From the NCBI GenBank assembly GCA_037576195.1, contig CM075103.1, positions 21,638,001 to 21,702,000 on the forward strand: DNA of 64,000 bases, written 5' to 3'. The notes under the pieces are model-generated. The model ran no database searches. It saw only the letters and a list, made by a program, of their open reading frames with translations, and was not told the DNA's origin. The DNA comes from Phytoseiulus persimilis. Lineage: Eukaryota > Arthropoda > Arachnida > Mesostigmata > Phytoseiidae. The stretch's first letter is position 1. Each line of letters begins with the position of its first letter. Made by a program: the position numbers and the translations under genes. Positions 59,513-64,000 of the stretch are shown here, in pieces.

Positions 59513-60221
59513 CAGAGTTGGGCAGATTCGAATCATTTTGATTCGAATCTCTTCTGATTCGAATCATTTAAGATTGGTCTCGGAATCACCCCTCCAGAGT
59601 TGGGAAGTAATGCTCAGATTGGTCTCGGAATCACCCCTCCAGAGTTGGAAGTAATGCTCAGATTGGTCTCGGAATCACCCCTCCAGAGTTGGAAAGTAAT
59701 GCTCAGATTGGTCTCGGAATCACCCCTCCAGAGTTGGGAAGTAATGCTCAGATTGGTCTCGGAATCACCCCTCCAGAGTTGGAAGTAATGCTCAGATTGG
59801 TCTCGGAATCACCCCTCCAGAGTTGGGAAGTAATGCTCAGATTGGTCTCGGAATCACCCCTCCAGAGTTGGGAAGTAATGCTCAGATTGGTCTCGGAATC
59901 ACCCCTCCAGAGTTGGAAGTAATGCTCAGATTGGTCTCGGAATCACCCCTCCAGAGTTGGAAAGTAATGCTCAGATTGGTCTCGGAATCACCCCTCCAGA
60001 GTTGGGAAGTAATGCTCAGATTGGTCTCGGAATCACCCCTCCAGAGTTGGAAAGTATGCTCAGATTGGTCCCGGACTAAGCCGATTATATGTAGTAAGGA
60101 TTCGAATCAGAGTGATTCGAATCAGATGATCGATCCTGATTCGAATCAAAATGATTCGAATCACTTTTGATTCGATGTTTCTTGATTCGAATCAAAAGTG
60201 ATTCGAATCTGCCCAACTTTG
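59513..60221 (+). mobile_element. hAT-type non-autonomous element with minisatellite core
   Basis: Ends are CAGAGTTGGGCAGATTCGAA (left) and, reverse-complemented, CAAAGTTGGGCAGATTCGAA (right). An identical 8-bp direct repeat CTAATCAC flanks it at 59505-59512 and 60222-60229. Eight-base target duplications and CAG-type ends are hallmarks of the hAT superfamily. Inside both ends are clusters of the palindrome GATTCGAATC (59523-59568 and 60102-60212), plausible transposase-binding repeats. The centre is a 45-bp minisatellite with no coding capacity. It lies inside an R1 LINE, so it inserted after that copy. Confidence 0.92.
59571..60075 (+). repeat. 45-bp minisatellite, 11 near-identical units (locus 5)
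   Basis: Units of 44 or 45 bases start AGATTGGTCTCGGAATCACC and end in a G-run variant before AAGTAATGCTC. Eleven full units run 59571-60061, then a partial unit. They differ almost only in the number of G/A at one spot; by that marker units 7-10 repeat the order of units 1-4, a higher-order duplication. Homogeneity implies recent expansion. All frames through it open because 45 is divisible by three. Confidence 0.95.
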
Positions 60222-62353
60222 CTAATCACACATTCGGGTCTGGAGGACATTTCAGAGTGGATATGGCCATACTTCTCGGGATACATAGGGGGTAGGGTAC
60301 CACTAACCCGATTCCCCCTCACCTCAGAGCACTTCAGAGGGAAGAACCTAGCGGACTGGTGGAGTCCGACGGATAACAGACATCGCAAGAAATGCATCGC
60401 GGCCCGTAGACGGTACACCCGAACAAGGCGAAATAACAAAATCGACCCGGCAATAGTTCAAGGATACTACAAGTGCTACGTGGATATGAAGAGAGAATAT
60501 CACGAGATAATACTAGAGGCCAAGAGAAAAGGCTGGAAGGAACTGGTCGAGTCGCTTAGACAGGACGTCAGGGGTTTTCCCCACAAGATCATCCGGGGAA
60601 AGATCGGACAGAAGAGGCTAAGGAACACGAGAGACGTCACAGGTGAAGCGATGCGCGATTTCTTCCCTACTGGTACACCACCAAGAAGAGAACGCAACAG
60701 CAGCTGTCAAACATACCACCTGTCACCCCAGCGGAAGCTCAAAGAGCGGCGGAGAGGATGGCAAACAGGGGAGCTCCGGGCCCGGATGCCGTGCCGGCTG
60801 AAATACTCAAGAGCCTAATGACCGGATGGCCGAAGATCTCCGTAGGAATGATGGACAAGGTTCTACTGGAAGGAGTCTTCTCGGACAAATGGAAACGGGC
60901 AAATCTGGTCCTCATCCCAAAACCGGGAAAGCAGGATGCCTACCGTCCCATCTGCCTCCTGGATACGGGGGGAAGGCGACCGAAAGCATAATGAACCTCC
61001 GATTACAAGCGGAACTAGAGGGGGCAGGCTCTAAGGCCCCATTATGGCTTCAGAGCCGAACGCTCAACCCCTCAAGCTATCTCGAAGGGAGTGAAGCTGG
61101 CAGTCGAAGAGACAACTTTTACCATTGGCCGGCGGGGGAGTCATCCTGGACAGCCCGAAGGAAAGTGGTATTTCTGAATACCTACTACGAATACTCGAAT
61201 ATTACCTCTATAACAGGTAGATGACGAAGAAAGGCAGCACGAGAGGACGGCGGGAGTACCCCAGGGGTCGGTTCTAGGTCCCATTCAATGGACCGTCTCC
61301 TATGATGACTTACTCCATTTCCGACTCCCAGGGGGAGCAACGTCGATCACTTACGCCGATGACTTGACTCCCATCGTCAAAGGCAAAAAAAATACCAGAA
61401 GTTGAGGAGATCGCGCAGGATTCGATGTACATAATTTTGGAATGGATGGGAAGGAGCAAACTCTCGAGCCTATTGCACAACCTCGACGAAGGCCCTATTC
61501 GTGCTCGCCAGAATAGTACCATGGCCGCTCCTGGTCAAGGAAAGGACCGCACTATACACGAGGTACAACGAAGATACAGCCGAGGAATCCGAAGAAGACG
61601 ACCCACACAGAAATGAGATCGAGACTGGAACCCTCGACGCCTGGCAGGCGCAATGGGACTCATCCACGAAAGGACGGTGGACGTATGCGAGCATGCCGAA
61701 TATTAAGACCTGGGTGGGAAGAGACTTCGGAGACCTGACTCACCATACCACGCAGATGCTGACGAATCATGGAAACTTCCAGCAATACCTGTTCAGGATG
61801 AGGAAGGCAGACTCGCCCCTGTGCACAGTCTGCAGCTCGGGGGGCGAAGATGATGCCCATCACACAGTTATCACTTGTGCTGCACTAAGTCAACCGAGGG
61901 GTAATCTAGGAGCAAACTCGGTACCGCAATTAGTGGGACACCTGCTGAAATCTGAGGAAGCATGGAAGAGAACGCCAAGAAAGGTCGAATGTATACTCCG
62001 GGAGAAAGATAGCCTACAAAGGCACCGACAGGGTTGGCGAGCTGTTCCCGCGGCAAGGACCGTGAGCGGAGCAGCCTAGAAGAGAGCGTTGGGAACAAAA
62101 AGAGAGAATGACCAAGAAGCTGAGAAGAGCAAAGAACGTAGCTAGCTTACAGTTTTTCCCAAGATCGCTGGCCTCGAGTTTCCTGGGAGTAATACTAAAC
62201 GGAGGAACCTCTCTGAGCCCCCAGACACCCGAAGGCAGAGGAGAGAGTTTTGGAGGGTGCAAGCGACAGTGCGTGCGACAGGCCTTTCTCTCTCCTCTGT
62301 GAATATAAAAAAGGAACAAAATAAAAGAGCGAAGCTGGACATCGAGATTCAGA

Positions 62354-62475
62354 GAGCTCCGACATCCTCACTGTGTATAGTCCGATTCGTCTGTCAGTTT
62401 GTCCGCTCGCCTTCTGGACGACGGAGGTGGTTTCGGGATCGATCTGACCATACTTATCGGAATCGAGAGTTCGAA
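62354..62475 (-). repeat. 45-bp minisatellite unit plus end module (locus 6)
   Basis: One unit in reverse orientation (GGGATCGATCTGACCATACT at about 62434-62453), preceded by GAGCTCCGA...GTATAGTCCGATTCGTCTGT, which resembles the module left of the array at 25213. It follows the R1 LINE tail directly. Confidence 0.65.
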
Positions 62476-62489
62476 GCCAGATGGAAATG

Positions 62490-64000
62490 ATCCTATCAGG
62501 TTTGAGCTACGGCGGAAAACTTTCAAGAATTCCATATCTCTAGTTCCACAGAACTGCGAGCCCTGGGGCGAGTCGGAGTTAGCTTCGTGGACTCGAACGG
62601 TTCCGATAGTGCTCTTGATGCGACCAGCGGTATCTACTGTCTGCTGAGAACGGCTCCCCACTCTGACGCTTCATAGTGCACTGCGCTCTCAACTTTTCCA
62701 TGCATGTAGGGGAATACCCGAGGACGCTCCGCGACAAGCGGTAACGGGCCAGGAAGCTCCATCTATGCCGTGCTGTCTGACGAAAGCTCCCAAAGATTGC
62801 GGAGTGAATGTCGGGCGCGGCGCACCGAGCTGTGAGGTGGCGTCTGACTGAACGTGATTACGTGAAGCGCACTAGTGATATGTCCTCATTGTCCGTGCTG
62901 ACTCTCAGAATTGAGTACCGGTTGAATGTCTTTGGAAATTGAGCGCGCTGAGCGATATTCGTCAAGGAGGATACGATCACCATTCGCTCAACCGTATCGA
63001 TTCCATAATTTATCGGCAAGTCGATGGGATCATAGTCGCGGTTCGGAAGAATTATCGAATACGCCTTCCCGTGCCTGAGAGTGATAATCCTTCTGGCCTG
63101 TCTGTCGCTTCTCCGCGGCCGGCCGAGAAGAGGGGTGGAGCATTCGAGACTTGCCTTCAAGGTGACGGCTTGGAAATGAAGACGGAAATTCTGCCCCTGG
63201 CCCCAAGTTTCCTAGCCCGCACCTGCTGCCGAGTGAGAGGTCACCCTTGAAGCAGATGTGTCAGAGGATTGACCTGGATCTACTCCACACATCACGAAAC
63301 GTTATCGCACCCGCTGTCTGCGCCGTTGAACCGTTTCTGTCGTTCGTTCGCTTATCATTTTTGGCCTGATCGCAATGCGATCCAAGTTATCCATGGATGC
63401 TCGGGATTTCTCAAAGTCTGATCTTTCCAGTGATCAAACTGTTCATCTGCTCCTGTGGCAGCTAGAAACTATCTGAAGTGACCCCCGAGTGGAGGAGGCG
63501 TTGAGCTGCCCACAAAAATAAATTTAGACGTAACTTCGTTTTCGTTTCTTGCGGGATTGAAGTTCACATTTCGCGGTTTTACCCTGATTTTTCCTCGCCA
63601 GGACGAGGTGGAGGGCTGTTTCTTTTTTGGAACGGTGGACAATTTTGTGCCCCTCATATTGAACTAGAACCATTGCAATCCGGGTCCGAGATCTATAGAA
63701 AAAATTGAGATGCCCTAAAATCCCGCGGATCACGAGACTTTTTTTTATTTTTTTCTCAAAAAAACAGTAAATCGGAAAAAAGGGTTCGTCATCTGAGGGA
63801 TTCTAGGGTACACATACTGAGAATATCAAGGTTTGGTTGATGACGGAGTGTTCGTAGACCCGCTTGCTATCATACTGGTTCACTTCACTCCCACGGTCAT
63901 GAGCTACATTTAGAAACGAAGAGAATATCGAAATCGGTGCACCTGGCGTGGGGATATCAGGGAAATGGTGGTCGGAAATGGGCTGGAGCACGATTCCGAC
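62490..64000. other. Gene-free stretch
   Basis: A 100-codon minus-strand frame at 63160-62858 is open without a known domain. T-runs near 63735-63780 and the remaining frames look non-coding. Confidence 0.35.

Larger units (their letters stand above)
59340..62335 (+). mobile_element. R1-clade LINE (copy 2), split by a hAT-type element
   Basis: MSDHNLITVQC at 59354 is the SDHN motif ending an AP-type LINE endonuclease. After the hAT insertion (59513-60221) the body resumes with NLADWWSP and RKKCIAARRRYTR, then ANRGAPGPDAVPAEILKSL, KRANLVLIPKPGK and YRPICLLDTGG (R1-like finger/palm). GVPQGSVLGP and TYADDL (YADD at 61352-61363) follow, and then the C-terminal GRWTYASMPNIKTWVGRDFG and the zinc-finger-like CTVCSSGGEDDAHHTVITC (about 61820-61880). 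Frameshifts near 60740, 61000 and 61400 make it inactive, but the last 190-codon frame (61501-62079) is intact. The 5' end is truncated near 59340; the 3' tail runs to about 62335. Confidence 0.88.

Noticed and set aside
59571-60075. CRISPR-like array
   Set aside because: Units are contiguous with no unique spacers, and the array sits in a eukaryotic transposon.
59600-60170. Repetitive open frames (62-115 codons) as a repeat protein
   Set aside because: They come from a 45-bp minisatellite divisible by three; the 44-bp units break every frame and there is no context for a gene.

Overview
The window is eukaryotic nuclear DNA, about half G+C by eye, with short GT-AG introns, AATAAA signals and many decayed transposons. 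It holds an arthropod RR-type cuticle domain, a caveolin (a family missing from Drosophila but found in chelicerates), CDC27, and two ENTPD5/6-type nucleoside diphosphatases. A compact-intron chelicerate, most likely a mite such as a phytoseiid, fits best; this is inference.

Layout. 1-9.3 kb: no intact gene seen; hAT and pogo/Tigger relics. 9.36-13.9 kb (+): a complete ten-exon CDC27/APC3 gene (813 residues). 17.7-20.2 kb (+): ENTPD copy A, seven exons, 457 residues. 20.6-34.1 kb: a transposon island with a Tigger-like relic, two broken Ty3/Gypsy fossils, an R1-clade LINE fragment, arrays of a dispersed 45-bp minisatellite, a 919-bp tandem duplication, and a foldback element split by a TA-flanked DDE transposon. 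34.3-38.3 kb (+): ENTPD copy B, with the same last five exon positions and phases as copy A but lacking about 31 residues and a cysteine pair. 40.7-41.3 kb: a Mutator-like relic. 42.3-42.8 kb (-): the two 3' exons of a caveolin gene. 46.9-47.4 kb (-): a possible exon of low-complexity protein. 52.3-56.6 kb (+): a long secreted low-complexity protein that appears to splice to an RR chitin-binding exon; its frame wanders. 58.2-58.7 kb (-): a Helitron Rep relic. 59.3-62.3 kb (+): a second R1-clade LINE, split by a 709-bp hAT-type non-autonomous element with a perfect 8-bp target duplication and a minisatellite core.

The host genes look functionally independent: cell-cycle ubiquitin ligase (CDC27), ER/Golgi nucleotide hydrolysis (two ENTPDs), membrane caveolae (caveolin) and cuticle. 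The clearest structural stories are the nested transposons, the minisatellite family shared by six loci, and the ENTPD duplication now separated by the transposon island. No wholly new system was identified.
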